DNA of 64,000 bases from Actinomycetes bacterium (GTDB lineage: Bacteria; Actinomycetota; Acidimicrobiia; Acidimicrobiales; JAAEMS01). This document shows positions 34,444 through 46,156 of this stretch, piece after piece; the stretch's first letter is position 1, and each line of letters starts with the position of its first letter. A model generated the notes under the pieces. The model had not been told where the DNA came from. It saw only the letters and a list, made by a program, of their open reading frames with translations, and made no database searches. Location: assembly GCA_024225275.1 (NCBI GenBank), contig JAAEMS010000099.1:1-64000 (forward strand). The letters run 5' to 3'. The position numbers and the translations under genes are program-made.

Positions 34444-34928
34444 CCGCCGAGCTGAACGTGCTGGAGTCCCGCCTCGACGGTGAGTCGCCTGCCCTCGAGG
34501 TCTGCGTCGACATGCTCCGGCGGATGCTGCCGGTCATCCCGGTGATGCTTCTTCTGGCCGCCCTGGGCTGGGGGGCCAACGGCGCCGCCTCCGCCGGCTA
34601 CGCCATGGCCATCGTGGCCGTGAACTTCCTGCTCGCGGCGGTCAGCCTCGCCTGGGCCGGTCGCATCTCGTTCGCCCTGATGGCCGGGGCCGCCTTGTTC
34701 GGCTACCTCATCCGGCTCGGGCTGATCTTCCTGGCCGTCATGCTGGTGCGCAACGTCAGCTGGGTCGATCTGGTGCCCCTCGGGCTCACCCTGATCGCCA
34801 CCCACCTCGGCCTTCTGTTCTGGGAGCTCCGGTTCGTGTCGGGCTCTCTGGCTTACCCGGGCGTCAAGCCCGGCGCCGCCACCCTTTCCACCACGACAAC
34901 CTCCACAACAAGGAGTACCGCCTCGTGA
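34440..34928 (+). CDS. atpI: ATP synthase protein I-like membrane protein
   Basis: A 162-residue protein with four hydrophobic segments (about 33-140), of the AtpI type, which helps assemble the c-ring. It overlaps atpZ (GTGA) and atpB (GTGA at 34925-34928). A Thr/Ser-rich tail ends the protein. Confidence 0.75.
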   Translation: MTAELNVLESRLDGESPALEVCVDMLRRMLPVIPVMLLLAALGWGANGAASAGYAMAIVAVNFLLAAVSLAWAGRISFALMAGAALFGYLIRLGLIFLAVMLVRNVSWVDLVPLGLTLIATHLGLLFWELRFVSGSLAYPGVKPGAATLSTTTTSTTRSTAS

Positions 34929-35704
34929 TTCTCGGAGCGCTCCACTTTCCGCCCATCGAGAACATCGTCGAGTGGCCCGCCTACTTCGGCGAGGGAACCA
35001 TCGTCGAGTTCAACAAGATCGCGATCATCAACATCCTCGCGGTGTTGATCCCCACCGTGATGTTCCTCATGGCGGGCAGCAGGGCCAAGGCCGACCCCAC
35101 CGGAGTGCCCCGGGGGATTCGTGGTGTCGCCGAGTCGTCGGTCGAGTTCATCGAGAACGGCATCATCATGCAGACAATCGGCAAAGACGGCATGCGCTAC
35201 CTGCCCCTGCTGATCAGCCTGTTCTTCTTCATCAGTTTCGGGAACCTGTTCGAGATCATCCCCACCTTCCAGATGCCGTCCAACGCCCGCATGGCCAACC
35301 CCCTCTTTCTGGCCGTGCTCGTGCTCGTCATCTTCATCAGCGTGGGCATCAAGCACAACGGCCCCGGCTACCTGATCAAAGCAATCAACCCCCCGGGTGT
35401 GCCCTTCGCTCTCAAGTTCCTGGTGATCCCCATCGAGTTCCTCTCGACCTACATCGTGCGGCCCTTCTCGCTGGCGGTCCGGCTCTTCGCCAACATGCTC
35501 GCCGGCCACATCCTGCTCGTCACCTTCGGTGTGCTCTGCATCACCGTCTGGAGCATGAGCCCGCTGGTCCTCACCCTGGGCCTGGCCTTCCCGATGCTGG
35601 TCGGCCTCACCGGCTTCGAGCTCGGGGTCGCCTTCCTCCAAGGCTATATCTTCACCATTCTCACTGGTGTGTACATCGGTGGCGCTCTGCACCTCGATCA
35701 CTGA
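34925..35704 (+). CDS. atpB: ATP synthase Fo subunit a
   Basis: A 259-residue membrane subunit that forms the proton half-channels against the c-ring. The essential Arg lies in RPFSLAVRLFANMLAGH. ENGIIMQTIGKDGMRYLPLL and FELGVAFLQGYIFTILTGVYI are conserved. GTG start overlapping atpI. Confidence 0.95.
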   Translation: MILGALHFPPIENIVEWPAYFGEGTIVEFNKIAIINILAVLIPTVMFLMAGSRAKADPTGVPRGIRGVAESSVEFIENGIIMQTIGKDGMRYLPLLISLFFFISFGNLFEIIPTFQMPSNARMANPLFLAVLVLVIFISVGIKHNGPGYLIKAINPPGVPFALKFLVIPIEFLSTYIVRPFSLAVRLFANMLAGHILLVTFGVLCITVWSMSPLVLTLGLAFPMLVGLTGFELGVAFLQGYIFTILTGVYIGGALHLDH

Positions 35705-35756
35705 TCCCGGCAACAACAACCATTCGCAGGGCCCGCCAACCGGTGGGCTCCCGTAG

Positions 35757-36104
<348 letters not shown>

Positions 36105-36108
36105 TCTG

Positions 36109-36639
36109 ATGAACGTGCTCTTGCTCGCCACCGAGGCAGACGATCCCCCGAATCCGATCCTGCCCGAGTGGAACGACATGTTCTGGGGAGCGCTCTGTTT
36201 CGGCATCCTCTACCTCCTCTTCAAGCTCGTTCTTCTGCCCCCGATCCAACGGGGTCGGGCCCAGCGTGAACGACGACTGCGCGCGCTTCGCGATGCGGCC
36301 GAGCGGGCCTCCTCTGAGGCCGGGTCGGTGGTTGGCGACTACGAAGCTCAACTCGTCGACTCCCGGGCCGAAGCGGCCCAGATCATCGACGCGGTCCGGG
36401 CCGAGGTCGAGACCGAGCGGGCCGAGATGGTGGGCGCGGCCGAGACCGAGATCGCGGCCAAGCGCGAAGCGGCGGCCGCCGCACTGGCCTCCGCCCGCGA
36501 AGCAGCTTTTGGTGATCTTCGACCCGTCGTGACCGACCTCGCTGTCGGTGCGGCTTCCCGGGTCATGGGTCGCGACATCGATGCCGGTGCGGCTGCATCG
36601 GCTGTAAGCCAGTACATCGACTCCAACGCGGCCGGCTGA
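36109..36639 (+). CDS. atpF: ATP synthase subunit b (first copy)
   Basis: A 176-residue peripheral-stalk subunit. One N-terminal helix (MFWGALCFGILYLLFKLVLLPP) is followed by a long Ala/Glu/Arg coiled coil to about 140 and a delta-contacting C-terminus. It differs from the next gene, so the operon encodes a heterodimeric b/b' stalk. Which copy corresponds to b' cannot be settled here. It starts 4 nt after the atpE stop. Confidence 0.88.
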   Translation: MNVLLLATEADDPPNPILPEWNDMFWGALCFGILYLLFKLVLLPPIQRGRAQRERRLRALRDAAERASSEAGSVVGDYEAQLVDSRAEAAQIIDAVRAEVETERAEMVGAAETEIAAKREAAAAALASAREAAFGDLRPVVTDLAVGAASRVMGRDIDAGAAASAVSQYIDSNAAG

Positions 36640-36675
36640 CCCGGTAGCTGAGAGACGACGAGGAGACCAATAACC

Positions 36676-37206
36676 ATGCTCGCCAGCATCCTGGCCACCG
36701 ACGAACCGAACGGCAAGCATTTCCCCGCTGACCCCAACGAAGTCATCTGGGGAACCTTGGCGTTCATCGTCCTCATGGCCCTGCTCTACAAGTTCGCCTG
36801 GCCGGTCATCAGCAAGGCCATGGCCGGGCGGGGCGACCGCATCGAGGCGGAGCTCACCGCGGCACGCGACGCCGAGGCTGCGGCCCGGGCTCGTCTCGAG
36901 GAACGGCAGTCCCAGGTCGGCGATGCCGGTGCTGAGGGCGAGCGCATCGTGGCTCAGGCCCACGAGACCGCCGACCAGCTCAAGGTCGACCTGCGGGCCC
37001 GAGTCGAGACCGAGGTGCAGGGCATGCATCAGCGGGCTGACGCCGATATCGAGGCCGGTCGCCGTCAGGCCATGGCCGACCTCCAGGCCGAGGTATCCCG
37101 GATGACTCTGGGCGCCGCCGAGGCGGTCGTGAATGGCGGCCTCGATGCCGGTACCCATGCCGGCTTGATCGACGACTACATCTCGCAGGTTGGAGGTGGC
37201 TCCTGA
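36676..37206 (+). CDS. atpF: ATP synthase subunit b (second copy, b/b')
   Basis: A second 176-residue b-type subunit: membrane helix VIWGTLAFIVLMALLYKFAW, then a coiled coil rich in Ala, Glu and Arg. The KFAW-PVI sequence at the membrane exit is closer to classical b. It overlaps atpH as TGATG. In mycobacteria the second b-like segment is fused to delta; here it is separate. Confidence 0.88.
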   Translation: MLASILATDEPNGKHFPADPNEVIWGTLAFIVLMALLYKFAWPVISKAMAGRGDRIEAELTAARDAEAAARARLEERQSQVGDAGAEGERIVAQAHETADQLKVDLRARVETEVQGMHQRADADIEAGRRQAMADLQAEVSRMTLGAAEAVVNGGLDAGTHAGLIDDYISQVGGGS

Positions 37207-37730
37207 TGACTGACCGTATCGAGGCCTACGCCGAAGGTCTACTCACCATCGCCCGCGCCGAGGGCAACGCCGACACCCTCAGCGACGAGCTGTTCCGGTT
37301 CGCCCGGGCCCTGGAAGGCAACGACGAGCTACGCAACGCGCTGACCGACCCCCGGGTGCCGGTCGACCGCCGCCAGCAGGTCGTCGAGGATCTCCTCGGG
37401 GCCAAAGCCTCCGATGTCACCACCGCAGCAGTCTCCATGGTGGTCGGATCGGGCCGGGCCGCTGAGCTGTTGGCCATCGCCGATGCCGTCGTCGCCGCCA
37501 ACGCCCATGCCGGTGGCAAGGCCGTTGCCGAAGTGCGCAGCGCCGTGGCCCTCTCCGCCGACCAGCAATCGCGATTGGCCACTGCTCTGTCCGCCAGCAC
37601 CGGCGGCGAGGTCGAGGTCAAGAACGTCGTCGACCCGTCCCTGGTCGGTGGCATCGTCACCCAGATCGGCGACACCGTCATCGACGGCTCGCTCCGCTCC
37701 CGACTCGCCAAGCTGCGCGAGTCCTTCTAG
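37206..37730 (+). CDS. atpH: ATP synthase F1 subunit delta
   Basis: A 174-residue subunit joining the b stalk to the top of F1. The N-terminal helical bundle begins RIEAYAEGLLTIARAEG. The C-terminus carries the conserved VDPSLVGGIVTQIGDTVIDGS. It is free-standing, with translational coupling to the second b gene. Confidence 0.93.
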   Translation: MTDRIEAYAEGLLTIARAEGNADTLSDELFRFARALEGNDELRNALTDPRVPVDRRQQVVEDLLGAKASDVTTAAVSMVVGSGRAAELLAIADAVVAANAHAGGKAVAEVRSAVALSADQQSRLATALSASTGGEVEVKNVVDPSLVGGIVTQIGDTVIDGSLRSRLAKLRESF

Positions 37731-37784
37731 CCCCGCTAGCCCACCCAGAACGCCCCCAGTACACGAGGACGAGGACGCATCCAG

Positions 37785-39404
37785 ATGGCTGATCTCACCA
37801 TCAACACCGACGACATCAAGGCCGCACTCCAGAAGAACCTGGAGGACTTCACCCCCACGGTCGAGCAGACCCAGGTGGGTCGCGTCATCGAGGTCGGCGA
37901 CGGTATCGCGCGCGTGTCGGGTCTTCCCGACGCGGCCGTGAACGAGCTGCTCGAGTTCGACGGGGGCCTCCAGGCTCTCGCCCTGAACCTCGACGAGGAG
38001 TCGATCGGCGCCGTGGTTCTGGGCGACGTCGAAGGCATCCATGAGGGCCAGCTGGTGCGCTCCACCGGTGACATCCTCAATGTGCCGGTGGGCGATGGCC
38101 TGCTCGGCCGGGTGGTCAACGCCCTGGGCGAGCCCGTCGACGGCAAGGGTGAGCTCACCAATGTCATCACCCGCCGTATGGAGGTCCAGGCTCCCGGCAT
38201 CATGGGCCGCAAGCCCGTGCACGAGCCCATGCAGACCGGTATCAAGTCGATCGACTCCCTGATCCCGATCGGTCGGGGCCAGCGCGAGCTCATCATCGGC
38301 GACCGCAAGACGGGCAAGACCGCCATCGCCATCGACTCGATCCTCAACCAGAAGGGGCTCGACGTTAAGTGCATCTACGTCGCCATCGGTCAGAAAGCCT
38401 CCACCGTGGCCGAGACGGTGGCCACTCTCGAGACAGCCGGCGCCATGGAGTACACCGTCGTGGTGATCGCTCCCGCCTCCGATCCGGCCCCCTTCAAGTA
38501 CCTCGCCCCCTACGGCGGCTGCGCCATGGGCCAGCACTGGATGGACAACGGCGAGCACGCCCTCGTGGTGTACGACGATCTCTCCAAACAGGCCGAGGCC
38601 TACCGCCAGATGGCACTCCTGTTGCGCCGCCCGCCCGGGCGCGAGGCCTACCCCGGCGACGTCTTCTACCTCCACAGCCGGCTGCTCGAGCGGGCCGCCA
38701 AGCTGTCCGACGACCTGGGCGCCGGTTCGCTCACCGCCCTGCCGATCATCGAGACCAAGGCCAGCGACGTGTCGGCCTACATCCCCACCAATGTGATCTC
38801 CATCACCGACGGCCAGATCTTCCTCCAGGACGACCTGTTCAAATCGGGTGTGCGTCCCGCCGTCGACGTGGGCATCTCGGTGTCCCGCGTGGGCTCGGCC
38901 GCCCAGGTGAAGGCCATGAAGAACGCGGTGGGAACGCTCAAGTCCGACCTCCAGCAGTTCCGTGAGCTCGAGGCCTTCGCCGCCTTCGGTTCTGATCTCG
39001 ACGCCGTCTCGAAGGCCCAGCTCGAGCGGGGCTACCGCCTCACCGAGCTCCTGAAGCAGGGTCTCAACTCGCCCATGCCGGTCGAGGAGCAGGTCGTGGT
39101 CCTCCACGCCGGCACCCGCGGCTACCTCGACGACATCGAGGTCGGCGATGTGAGCCGGTTCGAGGCCGAGCTGCTCGATCACGCCCGGGGCCGCCACGGC
39201 GCCCTGCTGGCCGGTATCGCCGACAGCGGTGTGGCCGACGAAGACGAGGTCGAGGCGCTGGTCAACTCCTTCGCCGAGCAGTTCGTGCCCACCGGCCACG
39301 ATGTCCACGAGCCGGTCACCCACGAGGCCGGCGACGCCGACATCGAGGTCGTCGACGACACCAACATCCTCCCCGAGGAAGAAGTTTCCCGGGACGAGGA
39401 CTGA
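37785..39404 (+). CDS. atpA: ATP synthase F1 subunit alpha
   Basis: A 539-residue nucleotide-binding but non-catalytic subunit. P-loop [44 protein letters not shown] in segments, and the arginine-finger region VSRVGSAAQ are present. The acidic C-terminal tail of about 25 residues makes it longer than the usual 500-515. Confidence 0.96.
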   Translation: MADLTINTDDIKAALQKNLEDFTPTVEQTQVGRVIEVGDGIARVSGLPDAAVNELLEFDGGLQALALNLDEESIGAVVLGDVEGIHEGQLVRSTGDILNVPVGDGLLGRVVNALGEPVDGKGELTNVITRRMEVQAPGIMGRKPVHEPMQTGIKSIDSLIPIGRGQRELIIGDRKTGKTAIAIDSILNQKGLDVKCIYVAIGQKASTVAETVATLETAGAMEYTVVVIAPASDPAPFKYLAPYGGCAMGQHWMDNGEHALVVYDDLSKQAEAYRQMALLLRRPPGREAYPGDVFYLHSRLLERAAKLSDDLGAGSLTALPIIETKASDVSAYIPTNVISITDGQIFLQDDLFKSGVRPAVDVGISVSRVGSAAQVKAMKNAVGTLKSDLQQFRELEAFAAFGSDLDAVSKAQLERGYRLTELLKQGLNSPMPVEEQVVVLHAGTRGYLDDIEVGDVSRFEAELLDHARGRHGALLAGIADSGVADEDEVEALVNSFAEQFVPTGHDVHEPVTHEAGDADIEVVDDTNILPEEEVSRDED

Positions 39405-39439
39405 GGACGACCGCGAGATCTACGAGAGGCTGACTGACT

Positions 39440-41843
<2,404 letters not shown>

Positions 41844-41848
41844 GCCCG

Positions 41849-42250
41849 ATGCCTCTCACCGTCGAGCTGGTTTCACCCGAGGACAAGCTGTTCTCGGGTG
41901 AGGCCGACATGGTCGTGGCCCGCACCAAGGGTGGGGGCGACATTGCCTTCCAGCCTGGGCACGTTCCGTTCATCGGCTCGCTCGAGGTGTGGTCGGTCGA
42001 GCTGGTCCAGGGCGATGGCTCCCGTGAGACCATTGCCGTGCACCAGGGCTTCGTGTCGCTGGCCAACGACAAGGTTACCGTCCTCTCCGACGTGGCTGAA
42101 CTGGCGTCGAGTATCGACGTCGGTCGGGCCCAGGCCGCCAAGCAGAGGGCCGAAGGCCACCTTGGGGGCGACGCCGACAACGACAGGGCCACCGCCGCCC
42201 TCCGTCGCGCCGACCTCCGCCTCCGCGTCGCGGGCGTAGGCACCGCCTAA
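41849..42250 (+). CDS. atpC: ATP synthase F1 subunit epsilon
   Basis: A 133-residue subunit: an N-terminal beta sandwich (TVELVSPEDKLFSGEADMVV, GHVPFIGSLEVWSVEL, HQGFVSLANDKVTVLSD) and a short C-terminal helical hairpin. It closes the operon, followed by a strong hairpin at 42272-42307. Confidence 0.93.
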   Translation: MPLTVELVSPEDKLFSGEADMVVARTKGGGDIAFQPGHVPFIGSLEVWSVELVQGDGSRETIAVHQGFVSLANDKVTVLSDVAELASSIDVGRAQAAKQRAEGHLGGDADNDRATAALRRADLRLRVAGVGTA

Positions 42251-42271
42251 ATCTCCCCAGACCTCGAACCG

Positions 42272-42307
42272 GAGGCCGAACGCGTCACCGGTGACGCGAT
42301 CGGCCTC
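42272..42307. terminator. Hairpin between convergent atpC and ppk2
   Basis: Left arm 42272-42287 and right arm 42292-42307 form a 16-bp stem with a single A-A mismatch and a CCGG loop. It lies 21 nt after the atpC stop and 19 nt before the ppk2 stop, so it may terminate in both directions. No T tract is present. Confidence 0.65.
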
Positions 42308-42326
42308 GAGTCCGATTTGGGACGGG

Positions 42327-43136
42327 CTACTCCACGACAATTCCCTTGATGCCCTCTTCGGGCTGGGGCCAACTCAGGCCCAGGGACTCGAGCTTGGTGA
42401 CCAGGATGTGGCCCACCAATACGTTCCGGTACCACTTCCGGTCGGCCGGAATCACATACCACGGGGCCCAGTCGGTCGAGGTTCGGCTGAGCATCTCGGT
42501 GTAGGCCGACTGATACTCGTTCCAGAGCTTGCGCTCGGCGAGGTCGCCCTTGTTGAACTTCCAGCGCTTGTCGGGCCGGTCCACTCGGTCCTGGAGTCGC
42601 TCGCGCTGCTCGTCCTTGGAGATGTTCAGGAAGAGCTTCACGATGTGGGTCCCCTCATCGACGAGCATCCGCTCGAAGTCGTTGATGTGGTCATAACGCT
42701 TGTGCCACCGCTCTTCGGGCACGAGGTCATGGACCCGGACGACCAGGACGTCCTCATAGTGTGAGCGGTTGAAGACCACGATCTCGCCGTCTCGTGGCAC
42801 CTCAGCGTGGACCCGCCAGAGGTAGTCGTGGGCCAGTTCCTCGGTGGAGGGCTTCTTGAACGGGGCCACCCGCACCCCGGCCGGATTGGTCTTGTCGAAG
42901 ACGTGGCGAATGGTGCCGTCCTTGCCGCCGGTGTCGATGGCCTGGATGATCACCAGCAGGCGGTGGCGGTTGTCAGCGAAGAACAGCTCCTGGAGCTGTT
43001 CGAGCCGATCGTTGTACTCGTTGTGGAGCTCCTCACCATCGTCCTTGCCGCCGGGGACGAGGTCGTGGCCGTCGGGCGGCCACTGCCCCAGATCGACAGC
43101 AGAGCCCGGAACCACGCGGTAGCGCTCGACATCCAT
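42327..43136 (-). CDS. ppk2: Polyphosphate kinase 2 family protein
   Basis: A 269-residue PPK2-type P-loop kinase that transfers phosphate between polyphosphate and nucleotides. Walker A is VIIQAIDTGGKDGTI. The lid and Walker B region carries VVFNRSHYEDVLVVRVH, with LFLNISKDEQRERLQDR and DRKWYRN later. Whether it prefers AMP, ADP or GDP cannot be decided. ATG 43136 is used; an upstream start would add six residues. It is convergent with the atp operon, a suggestive energy-metabolism setting. Confidence 0.92.
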   Translation of the reverse strand: MDVERYRVVPGSAVDLGQWPPDGHDLVPGGKDDGEELHNEYNDRLEQLQELFFADNRHRLLVIIQAIDTGGKDGTIRHVFDKTNPAGVRVAPFKKPSTEELAHDYLWRVHAEVPRDGEIVVFNRSHYEDVLVVRVHDLVPEERWHKRYDHINDFERMLVDEGTHIVKLFLNISKDEQRERLQDRVDRPDKRWKFNKGDLAERKLWNEYQSAYTEMLSRTSTDWAPWYVIPADRKWYRNVLVGHILVTKLESLGLSWPQPEEGIKGIVVE

Positions 43137-43191
43137 GGGATCAGCCTGGCACATGCGCCGCCGCCGGCCAGTCTCTCGAGGCGGCCCAGAA

Positions 43192-43246
43192 CCCGAAATC
43201 TGTGGGGTGAGGGTGATGAGATCACCCTCACCCCACAGATTTCGGG
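43192..43246 (-). terminator. 26-bp perfect hairpin downstream of glpX
   Basis: Left arm 43192-43217 and right arm 43221-43246 are perfectly complementary over 26 bp around a 3-nt GAG loop. It begins 7 nt after the glpX stop and ends before ppk2 begins. No T tract follows, so Rho-independent termination is not certain; it may instead protect the transcript 3' end. Confidence 0.7.
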
Positions 43247-43253
43247 GAGTGGG

Positions 43254-44249
43254 CTAGTCGTAGTCGACGATGGAGTAGTCGCTGAGCTTCTCGAGCTGGT
43301 GGCGGGCGTTCACCTGGCGCACGGTGCCTGACTGGGCCCTCATGACCAAGGACTGGGTGGTGGCGCCGCGGGGGTCGTAGCGGACCCCATCGAGCAGGTC
43401 ACCGTCGGTAATCCCGGTGGCGGCGAAGAAGCAGTTCTCGCCCTTGACCAGGGTGTCCTCGGTGAGCACCTGTTCGAGGTCGTAGCCGGCGCCGATCGCC
43501 GCCTTGCGTTCGCTCTCGTTGCGGGGCCACAGGCGGCCCTGCATGGCGCCGCCCATGCTCTTCAGCGCGGCAGCGGCGATGACCCCCTCGGGGGTGCCTC
43601 CGATACCGAACAGGATGTCGACGCCGGAGTCGGGCCAGGCGGTGGCGATAGCACCGGCCACATCGCCATCGCTGATCATGCGGATCCGGGCCCCTGACTC
43701 GCGTACCTCGCCGATCAGTTCGGTGTGGCGATCGCGGTCGAGGATCATGACCGTCAGATCCCGGACGGCCTTGCCCTTGGCCTTGGCCAGCCGCTTGAGG
43801 TTCTCGGTGGCCGAAGCGGTGATGTCGATCACACCGGCCCCCTCGGGGCCCACCGCGATCTTCTCCATGTATACGCACGGCCCGGGGTCGAACATGGCGC
43901 CCCGCTCGGAGACGGCAATGACCGCGATGGCCCCGCCGCGCCCGAGGGCGGTGAGGGTGGTGCCGTCGATGGGGTCGACGGCGATGTCGCACTCGGGCGG
44001 TGAACCGTCGCCGATCCGCTCGCCGTTGTACAACATCGGGGCTTCGTCCTTCTCGCCCTCGCCGATGATCACGAGGCCGTCCATGGGGACGGTGGTGAGG
44101 AGATTACGCATGGCATCGACGGCGGCCCCGTCGGCCCCGTTCTTGTCTCCTCGGCCCATCCAACGGCCGGCGGCCAGAGCCGCCGCCTCGGTGACCCGCA
44201 CCAGTTCGAGGGCAAGATTTCGGTCGGGGACCTGCTGCTCAGAGCTCAT
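43254..44249 (-). CDS. glpX: Class II fructose-1,6-bisphosphatase
   Basis: A 331-residue GlpX enzyme that dephosphorylates fructose 1,6-bisphosphate in gluconeogenesis, the main FBPase of actinobacteria. [17 protein letters not shown] and [13 protein letters not shown] carry the metal ligands. [20 protein letters not shown] is the substrate loop. ATG 44249 is used because TACGGT lies 7 nt before it. Confidence 0.95.
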   Translation of the reverse strand: MSSEQQVPDRNLALELVRVTEAAALAAGRWMGRGDKNGADGAAVDAMRNLLTTVPMDGLVIIGEGEKDEAPMLYNGERIGDGSPPECDIAVDPIDGTTLTALGRGGAIAVIAVSERGAMFDPGPCVYMEKIAVGPEGAGVIDITASATENLKRLAKAKGKAVRDLTVMILDRDRHTELIGEVRESGARIRMISDGDVAGAIATAWPDSGVDILFGIGGTPEGVIAAAALKSMGGAMQGRLWPRNESERKAAIGAGYDLEQVLTEDTLVKGENCFFAATGITDGDLLDGVRYDPRGATTQSLVMRAQSGTVRQVNARHQLEKLSDYSIVDYD

Positions 44250-44256
44250 GTCAACC

Positions 44257-44262
44257 ACCGTA
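44257..44262 (-). promoter_or_regulatory. -10-like TACGGT before glpX
   Basis: On the minus strand TACGGT (44262-44257) ends 7 nt before the ATG at 44249, with no Shine-Dalgarno sequence needed: a leaderless arrangement. Confidence 0.45.
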
Positions 44263-44330
44263 GGAGATCGGGATACGTCACGCCTCCTTTCGGGCGCTGG
44301 TCGGTCGTCATGAGGACTGGCCCGTCGTGG

Positions 44331-44336
44331 GATACT
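44331..44336 (+). promoter_or_regulatory. -10-like GATACT before the 44344 gene
   Basis: GATACT ends 7 nt before the ATG at 44344. The gene is divergent from glpX, whose own -10-like hexamer is about 70 bp away. Confidence 0.4.
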
Positions 44337-44343
44337 TCTGGGA

Positions 44344-45054
44344 ATGGATGACGACGATCTCGACGCCGAGGACGCGCCCCTTACCGATTCCGACGAGTAC
44401 GTCTCCTACGAGCTGCACGAGTGGGCGGTCGAGGATCGGGTGATGGTCGAGTCCCTGCTCCGGCCCCGCGACATTGCCCGGGCCTGGGAGGGCGCCACCC
44501 TGGTGGTGCGGGTCGCTGATCGCGAGGTCGTCGAGGAGGTCCTCGACGAGGTGGTGGTGTCCACTGCGCCGGTTCTCGACCCGGCCGCCGACAAGGTGGC
44601 CTTCGAGATCGGCACCTGGTCGATATCGGGTCAAGATGCCGTGCTCGACGCCATGGCCGCGGCGGGCTTCGAGTACGAGATCGATCGCGCCGGCGACCTG
44701 ATCGTCCTCGAGGCCGACGAGGAGAAGGCCGAGGCCGTCTTCGATGCTCTCGACCTCGACGATCCCGAGGGCGAGCACGCCGAGTCGGCCCAGGATGTCT
44801 TGTCCGACATATTCCTCGCGGTCGACCGGCTCAGCGGCAACAGCCGCGACGCGGTGGCCCGCCTCGACTTGGTGGGTGGTGCCGACCGGGCTCTGGATCT
44901 GCCCCTGCCCTTCGGGTTCGACCCTGCCCACTGGAAGGATCTGGTGGGCCGGGCCGAGGACCTGGCCGAACGGTTCCGGGCGGGCGACCCCGACGACGAA
45001 ACCATCGTCGAGGACACCCAGGCCCTGCGGAACGTCATCCGCCCCCTGGTCTGA
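44344..45054 (+). CDS. Acidic hypothetical protein with duplicated alpha/beta segment
   Basis: A 236-residue, strongly acidic protein. Two segments share a pattern: [20 protein letters not shown] to about [17 protein letters not shown], and [20 protein letters not shown] to [18 protein letters not shown]. Each is beta-alpha-beta-alpha and about 50 residues long, so an internal duplication is likely. The rest (about 140-236) is helical ([33 protein letters not shown]). Family not recognised. Confidence 0.7.
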   Translation: MDDDDLDAEDAPLTDSDEYVSYELHEWAVEDRVMVESLLRPRDIARAWEGATLVVRVADREVVEEVLDEVVVSTAPVLDPAADKVAFEIGTWSISGQDAVLDAMAAAGFEYEIDRAGDLIVLEADEEKAEAVFDALDLDDPEGEHAESAQDVLSDIFLAVDRLSGNSRDAVARLDLVGGADRALDLPLPFGFDPAHWKDLVGRAEDLAERFRAGDPDDETIVEDTQALRNVIRPLV

Positions 45055-45176
45055 TCCCCGCCCTTGTCCCGACTGTTGCCGGGCCCGGCTCCTGATCCCG
45101 CCCCGTCGCCGTCGGCAACTCCCGCCTGCCCGCAGAGCCGGCGCCCGGCCCCGGTGGCCTCCTCCTGACCGCGGTC

Positions 45177-45551
45177 GTGGCCAGTGGGGTGACCGCGCTC
45201 GATGGCGTGCGGCGCGGCGATCTCGCGGTCCTCATCCGCCAGGCGGCGGCGGGCGTCGAGATCCTCCAGCCCTGGCTCCGCCACCGGTTCCAGGTCGACC
45301 GAATCGGGCTCCACACCTCCACCTTCCAGTTGGTTGATCGATCGGGTCGGTTCGGGCTCGACGAGGAGGCTGCCCATGCGTCGCCCGCTCAGCGGGTGCT
45401 GGGGGCCGTCTACTCCGTCCGTGAGCTGCCCCGGGCGGCCCGGCCCTCGGTGTGTGCCCTGCTCGAGCGGGCCGCTCTGTGGCGGGGCCCGACCGGCCGC
45501 ACTCTGTTCGACCGTCTGGCCGCCGAGGCCCGCCGTATCCTGCTCGAGTGA
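45177..45551 (+). CDS. Hypothetical protein (124 aa)
   Basis: A helical, Arg/Leu/Ala-rich 124-residue protein: LAVLIRQAAAGVEILQPWLRHRFQVDRIGLH in two helices, and LFDRLAAEARRILLE at the end. GTG 45177 is the only plausible start in the open stretch after a stop at 45093-45095. No motif is recognised. It lies 24 nt before the next gene on the same strand. Confidence 0.5.
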   Translation: MASGVTALDGVRRGDLAVLIRQAAAGVEILQPWLRHRFQVDRIGLHTSTFQLVDRSGRFGLDEEAAHASPAQRVLGAVYSVRELPRAARPSVCALLERAALWRGPTGRTLFDRLAAEARRILLE

Positions 45552-45574
45552 CTCCCATCCGCTTGACTTGAGCC

Positions 45575-46156
45575 GTGGCTGCCAAGAAGAAGCTTCCCGG
45601 GCCCCTCCTGTTGACCCCTGGCTCGGGCGGTGACTGCAACCACCCGACCCTGGTTGCTATCGAGGAAGCCGTCGCCCCTCGGGTGACCCGCCGCATGGAC
45701 TTCGACTATCGGAAGGAGGCCCGGCGCCGGCCCCCCGATCGGGCCCCCAAGCTGATCGCCAACATCGAACGTGAGTTGGAGGTCCTCCTCGCCCAGACCG
45801 GTGCCGCCCCGAGCTCACTGGTGCTGGGTGGTCGATCGATGGGGGGCCGCATGTGCTCCATGGCGGTGGCCCAGGGCCTGCCCGCGGCCGGCCTGATCCT
45901 GCTGAGCTACCCCCTGCGACCGAAGAACAAGCCCGAGAATCTCCGCACCGAACACTTCCCCGAGCTCGACCTGCCGTGCCTGTTCGTGACCGGCACCCGC
46001 GACGAGTTCGGATCCCCGGACGAATACGACGAGCATCTGGCCACCATCCCGGGCCCGGTGACCAAGGTGTGGCTCGAGGGGGCCCGCCACGATCCCCAGA
46101 AGCGCGACGAGGAGATCGTCGAGGCCGTCGTGGGCTGGCTGGCCGACCTGGGCTAG
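45575..46156 (+). CDS. Alpha/beta hydrolase of the KANL3/Tex30-like type
   Basis: A 193-residue compact alpha/beta hydrolase. LLLTPGSGGDCNHP supplies the oxyanion region. LVLGGRSMGGRMCSMA holds the nucleophile Ser. LFVTGTRDEFGSPDEY gives the Asp, and EGARHDPQ the His. The small size without a lid suits the dienelactone-hydrolase-like KANL3/Tex30 group. Its TAG stop shares the tetranucleotide CTAG with the stop of the convergent MFS gene. Confidence 0.8.
   Translation: MAAKKKLPGPLLLTPGSGGDCNHPTLVAIEEAVAPRVTRRMDFDYRKEARRRPPDRAPKLIANIERELEVLLAQTGAAPSSLVLGGRSMGGRMCSMAVAQGLPAAGLILLSYPLRPKNKPENLRTEHFPELDLPCLFVTGTRDEFGSPDEYDEHLATIPGPVTKVWLEGARHDPQKRDEEIVEAVVGWLADLG

Noticed and set aside
37329-39323. 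664-codon minus-strand frame across atpH-atpA
   Set aside because: It is the reverse shadow of highly conserved ATP synthase genes; GC-rich third positions keep the opposite strand open, and its translation is rich in Gly/Val/His/Asp with no family pattern.
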